Source of the DNA: VRUE01 sp035605695 | GTDB lineage: Bacteria; Actinomycetota; Thermoleophilia; Solirubrobacterales; 70-9 | NCBI GenBank assembly: GCA_035605695.1 | Contig: DATNGZ010000041.1 | Span: 47,322 to 111,321 of the forward strand | Reading direction: 5' to 3' | Length of the DNA: 64,000 nucleotides | Position numbers and translations under genes: made by a program | Shown here: positions 37,360-45,315 of the stretch, piece after piece | Numbering within the stretch: the first letter of the stretch is position 1 | Layout of the letters: each line of letters opens with the position of its first letter | The notes under the pieces: model-generated | What the model was told of the DNA's origin: nothing | The model's database searches: none | What the model saw: only the letters and a program-made list of their open reading frames with translations

Positions 37360-38811
37360 ATGCGGCCGATGGCGACCGAGACCTCCTCGCGGCGGGTGCC
37401 GCCGCCAAAGCAGCTCAGCGCCAACCCCGCGGTGCGCGTCCTCGACGACGTCTGGGCCGAGGCCAAAGTGCGCGCCCGCGGCACCTACCCGCCCGGGCCG
37501 CAGAGCTTCAGCTTTGGCCGCACGCTGCAGGCGGCGCGCGACCCGCTGCCGATGCTGCTCTCTCTATATGAGGAGCACGGGCCGATCTTCAGCGCCCGCC
37601 TGCTTCACCACCCGGTGATCTTCATGCTCGGCCCCGAGGCGAACCACTTCATCACCGTCGCCCACCCCGAGAACTTCCACTGGCGCGAGTCGAGCTTTGG
37701 CGATCTGATCCCGCTGCTCGGCGACGGCCTGCTGACGATCGACGACGCCTATCACGACCGCGCCCGCGAGATCATGATGCCTGCCTTCCACCGCGAGCAG
37801 GTGGCGGCATCGGTGGCGGCGATGGTCGCCGAGGCGACGCCCGCTATCGAGCGACTGCAGCCGGGCAAGGTTGTCGACGTCTACGAGTGGATGCGCGGCG
37901 TGGCGATGCGGATCGCGATGCGCGCCCTGCTTGGCCTCGATCCCGACGAGGCCGGCAAGGGAGCCGCCGCGGCTGGGCACTTCGAGCGGGCGCTCGGCTT
38001 CTACGGGACCGACTTCCACCTGCGCCTGCTGCGCGGGCCCGGCTCGCCCTGGTCGAAGATGGTGCGCTCCCGGGCCGTCCTCGACGAGATCGTCTACGGC
38101 GAGATCGCGCAGCGGCGCGTGGCGCCCGACGAGAGCAAGATGGACATCCTCAGCCTCCTGGTCGGCGTCCGCGACGAGGCGGGGGAGGGCTTCACCGACA
38201 AGGAGATCCGCGATCAGGTGATGACCCTGATGTTTGCCGGTCACGACACCTCGACCTCGACCTTGACCTTCATGATGCACGAGCTGGCCCGCCACCCCGA
38301 TGTGGTCGCCAAGCTCTGCGAGGAGCAGGACCGCGTGCTCGGCGGCGAGGCTCCAGACATCGACCGGCTGGAGCGCGAGATGCCCTACCTCGACATGGTC
38401 CTCGACGAGGTCCTGCGCCTTTACCCGCCCGCCTGGATCGGCCCGCGCCGCGCCGTTCGCGACTTCGAGTTCGGCGGCCACCGGGTCGCCCGCGGTGCTT
38501 ACGTCAACTACTGCTCCTGGGCCAGCCACCGCCTGCCCGAGGTCTTTCCCGAGCCCGAGGCCTTCATCCCCGAGCGCTTCAGCCGCGAGCGCAAGGCGGC
38601 GCTGCCGCGTGGCGCCTACGTCCCCTTCGGCGGCGGCCGGCGAATCTGCATAGGCAAGCGCTTCGGCCAGATCGAGGTGAAGCTGGTGGCGACGATGCTG
38701 CTGCAGCGGCTGCGGCTCGATGCGATGCCGGGGCGTTCGATGACCGTGCGCCAGATGCCGACGCTCTCGCCCCGGGGCGGCCTTGAGATGCGCGTTCTGC
38801 CGCGCCAGTAG
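37360..38811 (+). CDS. Cytochrome P450
   Basis: About 483 residues from ATG 37360 (MRPMATETSS); an in-frame TTG at 37339 falls inside the palindromic operator and is unlikely to be used. I-helix oxygen-binding motif AGHDTSTSTL (about 295), ExxR in LDEVLRLYPP (about 350), and heme-Cys loop PFGGGRRICIGK (about 425) are all present, as is PERF. Lengths and the R-P-P-A-WIGPRR stretch resemble the CYP class that pairs with ferredoxin or P450 reductase in fatty acid or terpene oxidation; the substrate is unknown. Candidate regulation by a TetR-type repressor via the 37339 palindrome. Confidence 0.93.
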   Translation: MRPMATETSSRRVPPPKQLSANPAVRVLDDVWAEAKVRARGTYPPGPQSFSFGRTLQAARDPLPMLLSLYEEHGPIFSARLLHHPVIFMLGPEANHFITVAHPENFHWRESSFGDLIPLLGDGLLTIDDAYHDRAREIMMPAFHREQVAASVAAMVAEATPAIERLQPGKVVDVYEWMRGVAMRIAMRALLGLDPDEAGKGAAAAGHFERALGFYGTDFHLRLLRGPGSPWSKMVRSRAVLDEIVYGEIAQRRVAPDESKMDILSLLVGVRDEAGEGFTDKEIRDQVMTLMFAGHDTSTSTLTFMMHELARHPDVVAKLCEEQDRVLGGEAPDIDRLEREMPYLDMVLDEVLRLYPPAWIGPRRAVRDFEFGGHRVARGAYVNYCSWASHRLPEVFPEPEAFIPERFSRERKAALPRGAYVPFGGGRRICIGKRFGQIEVKLVATMLLQRLRLDAMPGRSMTVRQMPTLSPRGGLEMRVLPRQ

Positions 38812-38824
38812 TCTCGCGCCCAGG

Positions 38825-40060
38825 ATGAGGGCGCTCATCATCTCCGATACCCACTTCGGCGCTTGGACCGGGCGGGACTTGCTTCGCGAGGAGTTTTTCC
38901 TCGAACGGCTGGCGCCGCAGCTGCAGGGCATCGACGAGCTGATTTTCCTCGGCGACCTCTTCGACTTCCTCTTCGGCTCAGTCGGCGAAGCGGTCGATGC
39001 TGCGGATGGCCTGCTGAGGCTGATCGCCGAGAGCCTTTCCGGCAAGCGCCTTGTTTTCCTCGCCGGTAATCACGATCACCACCTCGTTCACCGCGACGCC
39101 GAGAACCGGCTCGAGGCGCAGCTCGCGGCGGGGAGATCTCCGCTCGTTACCGGCGAGCCGACCGATTCGACCGATCCAGGGCCCGGCTACTTCCGCTCCT
39201 TCCTCGCCCGGCGCCTGCCCGGGGTAGAGGTCGAGATCGCCTACCCGACCTACAGTTTTGCCGGCGTGCTCTGCACCCACGGGCATTACCTTGACCCGCA
39301 CGCCCGCCTATCCGGCTCGCGCGGCGACCGTCTGCTGACCCGCATCCTCTGGAGCATCGCCAGTGGCGGTCCGGAGCAGCCGAAGACGATCGAGGACTAC
39401 GAGTCGACGATCACGCTGCTGACGGAGTGGCTCTACATCGCGGCGCAGATGCCGCACGGCACCCACGCCCAGCAGAACGTCTTTCGCGCCGTGCAACGCG
39501 CGGGGCGGGCTGCCTCGACCCTCGGTCTGCCGATTCGCGGCGCCAAGCGTGTCGCCGCCGGGCTGCGCGAGCGCGGCGCCGGCCCGAGCGATGACTCCCT
39601 GCCCAGCGCTGAGCACTTCGACTCGGTCGTCCGTGACGAGGCCGAGCGCCAGCACCGCGAGCAGCCGGCGCCGCAGGCGGCCTGGCCGCGTCCGGCCTAC
39701 CCGGCGGCATCGGTGATCTCGCCCAGTGATCCCTCCGAGCACGCGCTCGAGGCCTTCGCCCAGGTGGTCGCCAACCTTGGCTGGAACCACGAGGCCGAGC
39801 GGATCGTCTTCGCCCACACCCACCAGCCCCTCGCCTGCGTGCAGTCGAGCGAGGATTCGCGTACCCGCTACTGGAACACCGGTTCCTGGATCTACGAGCC
39901 CGATCTCGGCTCGCGCCAGGCCTACGCCCGCTACCTGCGCCACGCCTGGCCGGGCACCGCGATCGTGATCGACGATGAAGCACCCGAGCCGCGCCTGATC
40001 GAGCTGCTCGCCGACCTCAACCCGCTCGCCGGCGGTCCCGGGATGCCCAACCTGGGTTGA
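38825..40060 (+). CDS. Calcineurin-like metallophosphoesterase (UDP-diacylglucosamine-type fold)
   Basis: About 411 residues from ATG 38825 (MRALIISDTHFGAWTGRDLL), 13 bp after the P450 stop. Metal-binding blocks: SDTHFG (D, H), FLGDLFDFLF (D), LAGNHDHHLV (NH), CTHGHYLDPH (H), and FAHTHQPLACVQ (H-x-H). A ~200-residue insertion with no recognised motif lies between the fourth and fifth blocks. Such enzymes hydrolyse phosphomono- or diesters using two metals. Substrate unknown; possibly cotranscribed with the P450. Confidence 0.88.
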   Translation: MRALIISDTHFGAWTGRDLLREEFFLERLAPQLQGIDELIFLGDLFDFLFGSVGEAVDAADGLLRLIAESLSGKRLVFLAGNHDHHLVHRDAENRLEAQLAAGRSPLVTGEPTDSTDPGPGYFRSFLARRLPGVEVEIAYPTYSFAGVLCTHGHYLDPHARLSGSRGDRLLTRILWSIASGGPEQPKTIEDYESTITLLTEWLYIAAQMPHGTHAQQNVFRAVQRAGRAASTLGLPIRGAKRVAAGLRERGAGPSDDSLPSAEHFDSVVRDEAERQHREQPAPQAAWPRPAYPAASVISPSDPSEHALEAFAQVVANLGWNHEAERIVFAHTHQPLACVQSSEDSRTRYWNTGSWIYEPDLGSRQAYARYLRHAWPGTAIVIDDEAPEPRLIELLADLNPLAGGPGMPNLG

Positions 40061-40111
40061 GCCGGATTCGTCGCGGGTACGGGTCAGGCGAACCAGACCC
40101 GAGGAGGGACG

Positions 40112-40705
40112 ATGCGATATCTGTCAATTCCGCTCCGCCGCGCGGTGCTTCCAGCGCTGGTCGCCGTGATCGGCGTGAGCGCTGTGGCAATTGCCGCCAG
40201 CGGAGCCACAGGCTCGAAGGCCGGCAAGGTAAAGGTCAAGTGCCCAACCAAAGTGCTCAACGGCAAGAAGGTCACCTGCAAGGTCTTCGGCCGGCTCCCC
40301 GCCGGCCCCCAGGGTCCGCAAGGCCCCAAAGGACAAAAAGGGGCCAAGGGGGACAAAGGTCAAAAGGGCGACAAAGGCGACAAAGGAGCCACCGGCGCCG
40401 CAGGCGTCTCCGGCTACGAGGTGGTCAACCAGACCTTCAAAGAAGTCTTCATCGAAAACAGCGGCAGCCCCCGCGGCCTCAGCGAAGTAAAGACCGTCCC
40501 CTGTCCAGCGGGCAAGCGCGTAATCGGCGGCGGCACCGACCTCGGTACCAATGCCGCTCAGAACGGCCAGCAGCGCCAGGCAACGGTCTCCCTGAGCGGC
40601 CCGAACGGAACCGGAACCGGCTGGTCTGCCCAGCTATTCAACAACTCGACGACGATCGACACTTCAATCGACCTGCGCGTCTACGCAATCTGCGCCAACG
40701 TATGA
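40112..40705 (+). CDS. Exported collagen-like (Gly-X-Y) protein, Lys/Asp-rich tract
   Basis: A 197-residue protein with GAGGAGG ahead of the ATG. Signal or anchor AVLPALVAVIGVSAVAIAAS, then a conserved-looking KVKCPTKVLNGKKVTCKVFG loop with two Cys, then about 13 collagen triplets (GPQGPQGPKGQKGAKGDKGQ onward). The C-terminal ~100 residues form a compact beta domain with two cysteines (TVPCPAGKRVIGGGTDLG ... YAICANV). It resembles the 14639 protein in plan (anchor, collagen tract, C-terminal domain) but not in sequence. Probably a trimeric surface fibre. A large inverted repeat follows its stop. Confidence 0.8.
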   Translation: MRYLSIPLRRAVLPALVAVIGVSAVAIAASGATGSKAGKVKVKCPTKVLNGKKVTCKVFGRLPAGPQGPQGPKGQKGAKGDKGQKGDKGDKGATGAAGVSGYEVVNQTFKEVFIENSGSPRGLSEVKTVPCPAGKRVIGGGTDLGTNAAQNGQQRQATVSLSGPNGTGTGWSAQLFNNSTTIDTSIDLRVYAICANV

Positions 40706-40726
40706 ACTAGATAAGCCAAGCGAGAA

Positions 40727-40838
40727 GGAGACCTCGGTCAGGGGTGGAGCGTCTTGTACTTTTTCGGCGCCAACCTTGAGGCGCCAGCAAGTGCCGCTCC
40801 ACCGAAAAAGTTAAGCGGAACCCCTGACCGAGGTCTCC
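40727..40838. repeat. Long inverted repeat with crossing inner complements (possible pseudoknot RNA)
   Basis: Outer arms of 19 bp are perfect (40727-40745 with 40820-40838, GGAGACCTCGGTCAGGGGT and complement). Inside, GGTGGAGCG (40743-40751) is complementary to 40795-40803, and ACTTTTTCGG (40758-40767) to 40802-40811; because of their order these two pairings cross. A short hairpin, GGCGCC at 40766-40771 and 40080+700 (40780-40785), lies between. It lies between convergent genes (collagen-like and type III glutamine synthetase). Confidence 0.75.
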
Positions 40839-40891
40839 CCAGCCGAGCGCTGTTAAGCGGAACCCTGCCGGGATCTCCCTAACCGAGCGCT
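40810..40891. repeat. Imperfect tandem repeat, two units of about 41 bp
   Basis: Unit 1 (40810-40851) and unit 2 (40852-40891) both run GTTAAGCGGAACCC ... GGTCTCC/GATCTCC ... CCGAGCGCT. Unit 1 contains the 3' outer arm of the inverted repeat; unit 2 reaches the glutamine synthetase stop codon. Confidence 0.75.
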
Positions 40892-43040
40892 ACTTAATGA
40901 AGAGCATCTCCTCGTACTTGGGAAGCGGCCAAAGGTCATCGGCGACGACCTTCTCCAGCTTGTCGGCGGCCGCGCGCACTGCGTCGCTCTTGGCGAGCTG
41001 CTCGTCGCGGGCGTGGACCGCGCCCTCGATGCCCTCCAACTCGACCGGCTCGGCATTGGCTTTCTCGAGCGCGTCCAGCGCCATGATCAACTCGTCGACC
41101 TGGCTGCGAACGTCGGCCTCCAGGGAGGAGACGCCAGCTGCGCTGATCAGCGCCAGGTGGCGCAGAGCGGCCGGTAGCAGCATCGTCTTGCCGATCGAGA
41201 AGGTCGTCTCCGCCTCGATGTTGGCCCGCAGCGCGTACTGCTCGGCCCAGACCTCGAAGCGCGACTCCAGCTCCCGTTTGGAGAGCACGCTGTATTTCTC
41301 GAAGGCCTCGACCGAGGCGTCGGCGATCACCTCGGGCAGCGCGTCCGGCGTCGTCTTGAGGTTCTTCAGACCGCGCCGCTCCGCCTCGGTATGCCACTCC
41401 TCGGAGTAGTTGTCGCCGCTGAAGCAGATCTGCTTGTTGGCGACGTAGGCCTCCTTGACCACCTCGATCGCCGCCTCGGCCGCGTCCATGCCGCCGCCGG
41501 TCTTCGCCTCCAGCCTGTCGGACATCTCGTCAATCGCCTCGGCGACGATCGTGTTGAGCACGGTGTTGGGGAAGGCGAGCGACATGCTCGACCCCAACGC
41601 CCGGAACTCGAACTTGTTGCCGGTGAAGGCAAAGGGCGAGGTGCGGTTGCGGTCACCGCCGTCCTTGGGCAGCGGCGGCAGCACCGTTGCTCCGAGGTCG
41701 AGGAAGGAGGCCGGGGTATGCGGATCACCTTCTCCACTTGCGATTGCCTCGAAAACCTTGTCCAGTTCGGCACCGAGAAAGATCGAGATGATCGCCGGCG
41801 GCGCCTCGTTGGCGCCGAGGCGGTGGTCCTGGCCGATGTCGGCGGCCGAGGCGCGCAGCAACCCCTGGTGCTTGTTGACGGCCTGAATCACTGCCGCGCA
41901 GAAAAAGAGGAAGTGGACGTTGTCAGCGGGCGTGTCGCCTGGGTTGAGCAGGTTGCTGCCCGTGTCGGTGCTCATCGACCAGTTGTTGTGCTTGCCCGAG
42001 CCATTGACGCCGGCAAACGGCTTCTCGTGCAGCAGGCAGACCAGGCCGTAGCGGCGAGCGACGTTTTCAAGCACCCGCATCAGCAGTTGCTGATGGTCGG
42101 AGCCGACGTTGGAGTTCTCAAACATCGGCGCGATCTCGTATTGCGCCGGCGCGACCTCGTTGTGGCGGGTCTTGACCGGGATGCCGAGCTTGCGCATCTC
42201 CAGCTCGGACTCGAGCATGAAGGCGAGCACCCGCTCGGGGATCGTGCCGAAGTAGTGGTCGTCGAGTTCCTGGCCCTTCGGCGGCTTGGCGCCGAAGAGC
42301 GTGCGCCCGGTCGAGATCAGGTCGGGGCGCTCGAAGAAGTACTGCTCGTCGATCAGGAAGTACTCCTGCTCGGGGCCGACGGTGGTGAAGACGCGTTTGC
42401 TCTCGGTGTCGCCGAGCAGGCCGAGGGCTTTGACGGCGGCGCCCGAGAGCGCGTCCATCGAGCGCAGCAGCGGGATCTTCGCGTCGAGCGCCTCGCCGGT
42501 CCAGGAGGCGAAGGCGGTTGGGATGCAGAGCAGCGAGCCGTTCGGGTTCTCGAGGATGAAGGCCGGGCTGGTCGGATCCCAGGCGGTGTAGCCGCGGGCC
42601 TCGAAGGTTTCGCGGACGCCACCGGTGGGGAAGGAGGAGGCGTCGGGCTCGCCCTGGATTAGCTCTTTGCCGGAGAAGCCAGCCAGCGCTTTGCCCTCGT
42701 TACCGGAGGGCTCGAAGAAGGAGTCGTGCTTCTCGGCGGTGGACCCGGTCAGCGGCTGGAAGACGTGGGTGAAGTGGGTGGCGCCCTTCTCCAGGGCCCA
42801 GTCCTTCATCGCCGCGGCGACGGCATCGGCGGTATCGGCGTCGATTGCCTCACCCGCTTCCAGCGTCCCCTGCAGCTTCTCGAAGACATCGCCGGGCAGG
42901 CGTTCGCGCTGCACGACGACGGAGAAGACGTTGGCGCCGAAGGCTTCGTTCTCGGGCAGGGTCAGGTCGATCGCGCCGAGGGCTCCCCCGTTGGCGCTCC
43001 ACTGGGCTGCGGTCACGTTCTGCTGGCGGATACGGGTCAT
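40890..43040 (-). CDS. glnN: Glutamine synthetase type III
   Basis: A 716-residue protein, the size of GSIII enzymes (700-730) rather than GSI (about 470). Blocks seen: WDPTSPAFILENPNGSLLCI, GPEQEYFLID (catalytic Glu), KTRHNEVAPAQYEIAP, HEKPFAGVNGSGKHNNWSMS (the His-containing phosphate/metal loop of GSIII), and RNRTSPFAFTGNKFEFRALG. It condenses glutamate and ammonia to glutamine using ATP. Together with two Amt genes and a PII gene in this window it suggests a nitrogen-assimilation emphasis. A palindrome-rich region of 270 bp lies upstream of its start, probably holding its control sites. Confidence 0.93.
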   Translation of the reverse strand: MTRIRQQNVTAAQWSANGGALGAIDLTLPENEAFGANVFSVVVQRERLPGDVFEKLQGTLEAGEAIDADTADAVAAAMKDWALEKGATHFTHVFQPLTGSTAEKHDSFFEPSGNEGKALAGFSGKELIQGEPDASSFPTGGVRETFEARGYTAWDPTSPAFILENPNGSLLCIPTAFASWTGEALDAKIPLLRSMDALSGAAVKALGLLGDTESKRVFTTVGPEQEYFLIDEQYFFERPDLISTGRTLFGAKPPKGQELDDHYFGTIPERVLAFMLESELEMRKLGIPVKTRHNEVAPAQYEIAPMFENSNVGSDHQQLLMRVLENVARRYGLVCLLHEKPFAGVNGSGKHNNWSMSTDTGSNLLNPGDTPADNVHFLFFCAAVIQAVNKHQGLLRASAADIGQDHRLGANEAPPAIISIFLGAELDKVFEAIASGEGDPHTPASFLDLGATVLPPLPKDGGDRNRTSPFAFTGNKFEFRALGSSMSLAFPNTVLNTIVAEAIDEMSDRLEAKTGGGMDAAEAAIEVVKEAYVANKQICFSGDNYSEEWHTEAERRGLKNLKTTPDALPEVIADASVEAFEKYSVLSKRELESRFEVWAEQYALRANIEAETTFSIGKTMLLPAALRHLALISAAGVSSLEADVRSQVDELIMALDALEKANAEPVELEGIEGAVHARDEQLAKSDAVRAAADKLEKVVADDLWPLPKYEEMLFIK

Positions 43041-43154
43041 CGCTCTTGTCGTCCCTCGCTTGGCGTCGCACCCGGTCGGCGGGCACGGTTGGTTACCGGT
43101 CCACTCCCTTTTGAAGAGCCAAAAGAGCCTAGTACCGATGGCTCGAAGATGCCT

Positions 43155-43192
43155 TTGTACTCGGGTACAAGGATCGCTTCAGGCCCTTGTAC
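43155..43192. promoter_or_regulatory. TTGTAC half-site array upstream of glutamine synthetase gene
   Basis: TTGTACTCGGGTACAA (43155-43170) is a 6+4+6 perfect palindrome, and a further TTGTAC at 43187-43192 repeats its left half in the same orientation 32 bp on, about three helical turns. It is 115-150 bp upstream of the glutamine synthetase start and about 125 bp from the divergent fatty-acid gene. Confidence 0.5.
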
Positions 43193-43204
43193 CGCCTGTC
43201 GGCA

Positions 43205-43256
43205 GGGCGTGTCTGAGCTAAGCCACCACATAGGGGGGTTTAGCTCAGACACGCCC
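43205..43256. repeat. 17-20 bp inverted repeat in a divergent promoter region
   Basis: Arms 43205-43221 (GGGCGTGTCTGAGCTAA) and 43240-43256 are perfectly complementary; with one G-T pair the stem extends to 20 bp, leaving a 12-nt loop. It lies 59 bp before the fatty-acid bifunctional gene and 165 bp before the glutamine synthetase gene. No T-run on either side; could be an attenuator, operator or repeat element. Confidence 0.6.
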
Positions 43257-43314
43257 CCGAAAACGGCGCACCTATAGCCTTCGGCCGCCCCCAACCTGAG
43301 GAGTTTCAAGCCAA

Positions 43315-45315
43315 ATGTTCGTATCGAAGGCCGCCGTAGTCGGCGGCGGCACCATGGGTGGTGAGATCGCCCAGGCGATCGCCGCCGCCGATATCCCAGT
43401 CGTCGTCAAGGACATCGACCAGAAGTTCGTCGACGCCGCGGTCGAGAAGGCGCGCGCGGTCACCGAGGGCCAGCTCGCCCGCCTGGTCAAGAAGGAAAAG
43501 CTGACCCAAGAGCAGGCCGACGCTCGCCTCGCCGAGGTGATGGGACTGGTCACCGGCACCACTTCTTATGAGGAGTTCGGTGCCGTCGACTTCGTGATCG
43601 AGGCCGTGCCGGAGCGGATGGAGATCAAGCAGGCTGTCTTCCGCGAGATCGATGCGGCGACCCCCGGCCACGCGATCCTTTCCTCCAACACATCCTCGCT
43701 CTCGATCACCGAGATGGCCGAGACGACACTGCGCCCCGACAAGGTCGTCGGCTTCCACTTCTTCTACCCCGCTTCAATCATGCCGTTGGTCGAGGTGATC
43801 GCCGGCGAGGACACCTCCGAGGAGACCGCCACGGTCGCCTACAATTTCGCCCAGGCGATCAAGAAGCAGCCGATTGTCTGCGGCGAGGTGCCCGGCTTCG
43901 TCGTCAACCGGATCCTGATGGCGACGATGGGCGAGATCTGGCATGCCCAGGAGGACCAGGGGCTCTCGATGGCGGCGATCGACGAGGCCTTCGCGGCGGC
44001 CAAGGTTTCGCCGATGGGTCCCTTCTTCCTCACCGACCTGCTCGGCCTCGACACGGTTCTGCACGTCGCCGAGCACCTCAACCATTCCTACGGCGAGACC
44101 TTCTATGTCCACCAGGGGATGCGAGAGCTCGTCGCCGAAGGCAAGCTCGGCGCCAAGTCGGGCGGCGAGGGCTTCTTCACCAACGGGGAGCAGAATGTTC
44201 CTGGCGACGCCGCGCCCGACGCCGAGGAGCTGATCGCGCAGTTCACCTGCCGGGCGCTGATCGAGGCCTGCCTGCTGGTCGAGGAGGGCGTCTGTTCGGT
44301 CCGCGACATCGACCTCGGGATGATGACCGGCGCCGGCCTCGACCCCCGCAAGGGACTGCTGCCCCCGTTCTGGAAGGCCGATGTCGAGGGTCTCGACGCG
44401 GTACTGGAGCGGATGGAGGGGCTGCAGGAGCGCTATGGCGACCGCTTTGCGCCGCCGGTTCTGCTGCGACGCCTGGTCGCCCAGGGGCGCCTCGGGTTGA
44501 AATCGGGACAGGGCTTCTACCCCTACCCGCAGCCCGACGAGGGCGAGCAGGCCGAGACGGTGAAGCTGGAGAGCCGCGGCGAGGTCGCGATCGCCTGGCT
44601 CGCCAATCTGCCGATGAACGCGGTCTCGCCCGACGTGATCCGCGACCTGAAGACGGTCTGGGAGAAGGTCAAGGCGAACGAGGACGTCGGCGCGATGGTG
44701 ATCGCCTCCTCGGTCCCGGTCGTCTTCTCGGCCGGTGCCGACATCAAGGCCTTCACTCGGATGGACGAGAGCGGCGGCGAGGAGCTGATCCACACCGCTC
44801 ACGCGCTGCTGCGCGATTTCGGCTCCTCGCGGGTGGCGACGGTCGCCGCCGTCAACGCGCTCGCCTTCGGCGGCGGTTGTGAGCTGGCGATGGCCTGCGA
44901 CGTGCGGATCGCCGCCGAGGCCGCGGTCTTCGGTCAGCCCGAGATCAAGCTTGGGATCATCCCCGGCTTCGGTGGCACCCAGCGCTTGCCGCGCCTGGTC
45001 GGCCCCAACAAGGCGCTGGAGATGAACCTAATCGGCGATGCGATCCTGGCCGGGGAGGCGCTTGAAAGCGGCCTCGTCAATCGCGTAGTGGCCGACCACG
45101 AGCTGTTCGAGACCGCCCTGATGTGGGGTCGCAAGCTCGCCTCCCAGGCGCCGCTGGCGGTTGAGCAGATCAAGCTCGTCTCCCATGCCGGCGACCTCGA
45201 CCAGGGCATCGAGGCCGAGAAGCGGGGCTTCGCGACCGCCTTCCGCAGCGAGGACGCCAAGGAGGGCATCGGCGCCTTCCTCGGCAAGCGGACGCCGAAG
45301 TGGAGCGGCAAGTAG
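43315..45315 (+). CDS. Bifunctional 3-hydroxyacyl-CoA dehydrogenase / enoyl-CoA hydratase
   Basis: A 666-residue fusion. The N-terminal half is HCDH: VVGGGTMGGEIAQAIAAADI NAD loop (residue 7-26), LSSNTSSLSITEMA, VVGFHFFYPASIMPLVEVI and VPGFVVNRIL. The C-terminal ~250 residues are a crotonase fold: VVFSAGADIKAF and FGGGCELAMACDVRIAAEAA, with GIIPGFGGTQRL carrying the second Glu/oxyanion region. Order (dehydrogenase first, hydratase second) is the reverse of FadB/FadJ and like archaeal or actinobacterial hydroxybutyryl-CoA enzymes. Acts in beta-oxidation or a C4 pathway. The sirtuin gene overlaps its 3' end by 16 bp. Confidence 0.92.
   Translation: MFVSKAAVVGGGTMGGEIAQAIAAADIPVVVKDIDQKFVDAAVEKARAVTEGQLARLVKKEKLTQEQADARLAEVMGLVTGTTSYEEFGAVDFVIEAVPERMEIKQAVFREIDAATPGHAILSSNTSSLSITEMAETTLRPDKVVGFHFFYPASIMPLVEVIAGEDTSEETATVAYNFAQAIKKQPIVCGEVPGFVVNRILMATMGEIWHAQEDQGLSMAAIDEAFAAAKVSPMGPFFLTDLLGLDTVLHVAEHLNHSYGETFYVHQGMRELVAEGKLGAKSGGEGFFTNGEQNVPGDAAPDAEELIAQFTCRALIEACLLVEEGVCSVRDIDLGMMTGAGLDPRKGLLPPFWKADVEGLDAVLERMEGLQERYGDRFAPPVLLRRLVAQGRLGLKSGQGFYPYPQPDEGEQAETVKLESRGEVAIAWLANLPMNAVSPDVIRDLKTVWEKVKANEDVGAMVIASSVPVVFSAGADIKAFTRMDESGGEELIHTAHALLRDFGSSRVATVAAVNALAFGGGCELAMACDVRIAAEAAVFGQPEIKLGIIPGFGGTQRLPRLVGPNKALEMNLIGDAILAGEALESGLVNRVVADHELFETALMWGRKLASQAPLAVEQIKLVSHAGDLDQGIEAEKRGFATAFRSEDAKEGIGAFLGKRTPKWSGK

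Noticed and set aside
43041..43314. GlnR or NtcA-type nitrogen box upstream of the type III glutamine synthetase
   Set aside because: No GTNAC-n6-GNNAC-like or GTA-n8-TAC spacing with flanking promoter was found; only the TTGTAC array was supported.
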